Assembly: GCA_016192455.1 (NCBI GenBank)
Contig: JACPUC010000018.1
Span: 1-64,000 of the forward strand
From: Candidatus Tectimicrobiota bacterium
Lineage (GTDB): Bacteria > JACPUC01
Reading direction: 5' to 3'
Length of the DNA stretch: 64,000 nucleotides
The position numbers were made by a program, and so were the translations under genes. This document shows positions 62,873 through 64,000 of this stretch, one piece after another. Numbering within the stretch: the first letter of the stretch is position 1; each line of letters opens with the position of its first letter. Under the pieces are notes generated by a model, which was given only the letters and a program-made list of their open reading frames with translations, was not told where the DNA came from and did no database searches.

Positions 62873-64000
62873 TTAACTTCCCGCCTGCGGCGCGCCAACC
62901 GCCGAGGCTGCCTCGGCCGGCGTCTCCTTGATGAGCTCGAGGATGACCGCGTCGGCCAGGAAGAGGCCGCGCCGGGTCAGGCGGCAGCGCTCCGGCGTCA
63001 GCTCGAGGAGGCCCTGCGCCACGAGGTGCTGGAGCGGCCGGGCGTAGTGCTCCTCGAACGCCACCCCGTGGTGCTCGGGGAAGCGGCGCAGGGCGATGCC
63101 CTCCCGCAGGCGCAATCCCAGCATCACCGCCTCGGTGCGCCGCGTGTCGGCATCAAGCCGCTCGCGCCAGTGTGCCGCGCGGCCGCGCTCCCGGATCGCC
63201 GCGGCGTAGTGCTCGGGCTTGCTGTGGTTGCGGAAGCGCTGGCCGTTGAGCTTCGACACGGCGCCGGCCCCGCAGCCCACATACTCGGCGTTCTCCCAAT
63301 AGAGCTGGTTGTGACGGCTGCGGCGCCCCGGGCGGGCGAAGTTGGAGACCTCGTAGTGCTCATACCCCGCGGCCTCGGCGCTCTCCATGGCCGCCTCGTA
63401 CATGGCGAGCTGCGCCTCCTCGTCGGGGAGCGGCAGGGCGCCGCGCTCCTGGAGGCTGAAGAACGGCGTCCCTTTCTCGATCGTGAGACAGTACAGGGAG
63501 AGGTGCTCCGGCTCCAGGGCGATGGCATGGTCGAGGGAGCGGCGCCAGGTGGCGAGGTCCTGACCGGGGGCTCCGAACATGAGGTCGAGGTTGAGGTTCT
63601 CGACCCCCGCCCGGCGCGCCCGTCGCACCGCGGCGTCGATCTCGTCGGCGCGGTGGATGCGGTCGAGCTGGCGCAGGATGGTGTCGTCGAAGGACTGCGC
63701 CCCGAGGCTGAGGCGCGTGCAGCCGCTGCCCACGAGCACCGCGCAGACGGCGTCGCTGAGGCTACCCGGGTTTGCCTCGACGGTGAACTCCAACTCGGTC
63801 CCTCGCCCGGCGGGTGTGTGAGGGGCGCGTGCGCGACAGGCCACCTCGCGGGCCGTCCTCAGCACCTCCTCCAGCAAGTCCGGCCGCAGCAGCGACGGCG
63901 TGCCGCCGCCGACGAAGATCGAGGCGATGCCGCGCCCCGGGCCGATGAGCTGGGGGACGCGGCGCAGCTCTTCCAGCAGCGCCGCCACGTAGGAGACCTG
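62873..64000 (-). CDS. hemW: HemW-like radical SAM protein, C-terminal part, cut by window edge
   Basis: The frame runs to the right edge without a start. Seen: IASIFVGGGTPSLL, ELEFTVEANPGSL, GCTRLSLGAQSFDDTILRQL, NLNLDLMFGAPGQDLATW, HLSLYCLTIEKGTPFFSL and YEHYEVSNFARPGRRSRHN, all typical of HemW, the heme chaperone/trafficking radical SAM protein long misnamed coproporphyrinogen oxidase. The cluster-binding Cys of the N-terminus lies outside the window. The tail is Ala-rich (AEAASAVGAPQAGS). The missing Asn/Gln of true HemN cannot be judged here, so HemW is preferred on context and length. It lies 129 bases upstream of the aminotransferase pair on the same strand. Confidence 0.92.
   Translation of the reverse strand, partial: QVSYVAALLEELRRVPQLIGPGRGIASIFVGGGTPSLLRPDLLEEVLRTAREVACRARAPHTPAGRGTELEFTVEANPGSLSDAVCAVLVGSGCTRLSLGAQSFDDTILRQLDRIHRADEIDAAVRRARRAGVENLNLDLMFGAPGQDLATWRRSLDHAIALEPEHLSLYCLTIEKGTPFFSLQERGALPLPDEEAQLAMYEAAMESAEAAGYEHYEVSNFARPGRRSRHNQLYWENAEYVGCGAGAVSKLNGQRFRNHSKPEHYAAAIRERGRAAHWRERLDADTRRTEAVMLGLRLREGIALRRFPEHHGVAFEEHYARPLQHLVAQGLLELTPERCRLTRRGLFLADAVILELIKETPAEAASAVGAPQAGS

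Overview
This is a GC-rich bacterial chromosome segment, densely coded on both strands, with no rRNA or tRNA gene that I could recognise. The gene set is of a Gram-negative-type bacterium: AsmA-family envelope protein, heptosyltransferase-like GT9, periplasmic DsbA/SurA-like protein, c-type cytochrome. It also has features common in environmental lineages such as Desulfobacterota, NC10/Methylomirabilota/Rokubacteria or Tectomicrobia: two UbiD-family decarboxylases, a dihydroxyphthalate-decarboxylase-like solute-binding protein, PaaK/F390-synthetase-like ligases, an HDOD plus GGDEF-like signalling pair and a CheA with extra modules. The phylum is an inference; no single gene here settles it.

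Layout. 1-3 kb: a secreted protein running off the left edge, a long divergent intergenic region with a possible structured RNA, and acetyl-CoA synthetase. 3-9.3 kb (minus): the chemotaxis operon cheA-cheW-cheR-cheD-cheB, with a candidate sigma-54 promoter ahead of cheA. 9.8-11.2 kb: a divergent UbiD-family protein. 12-16.8 kb (plus): a stress/energy-sensing cluster of a universal stress protein behind a textbook sigma-54 promoter, two CBS-domain proteins (one AcuB-like), an APH/P-loop fusion kinase and a diheme cytochrome c. 16.9-21.2 kb (minus): a globin-coupled sensor histidine kinase and a Lon-like protease that is broken by an internal deletion and frameshift. 21.6-29.8 kb (plus): solute-binding protein, galU, thiL, two CNNM/CBS (CorC-like) membrane proteins, a canonical UbiD decarboxylase and a SnoaL-like protein.

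29.9-31.3 kb is a visibly AT-richer island carrying a PIN-domain toxin-like gene and an unusually long antitoxin-like partner. Directly beside it is an orphan MNT nucleotidyltransferase whose HEPN partner survives only as an N-terminal stub, so two toxin-antitoxin-like modules meet here. 32-34.2 kb: mtaB and a SAM hydroxide adenosyltransferase. 34.4-43.4 kb: a 1400-residue AsmA protein, GT9 glycosyltransferase, ychF and an rqcH-like gene. 43.7-47.7 kb: the housekeeping operon yicC-gmk-coaBC-family 4 uracil-DNA glycosylase, partly coupled by stop/start overlaps. 47.9-54 kb: DsbA/SurA-like protein, a small zinc ribbon, an MFS transporter and two PaaK-like proteins, one of them degenerate and truncated. 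54-57 kb: a frameshifted low-complexity ORF, acyl-CoA dehydrogenase and a secreted SH3/TPR protein. 57.9-60.2 kb: small protein, HDOD protein and receiver-GGDEF-like protein, probably one signalling operon. 60.3-64 kb: a tandem duplicate of alanine/serine-glyoxylate-type aminotransferases and the 3' part of hemW.

The most unusual items are the long-antitoxin PIN module next to the disrupted HEPN-MNT pair, the Lon-like gene that has lost its catalytic serine region, the divergent UbiD and PaaK paralogs that lack key motifs found in their intact relatives in the same window, and the sigma-54 promoter placed ahead of a stress/CBS cluster.
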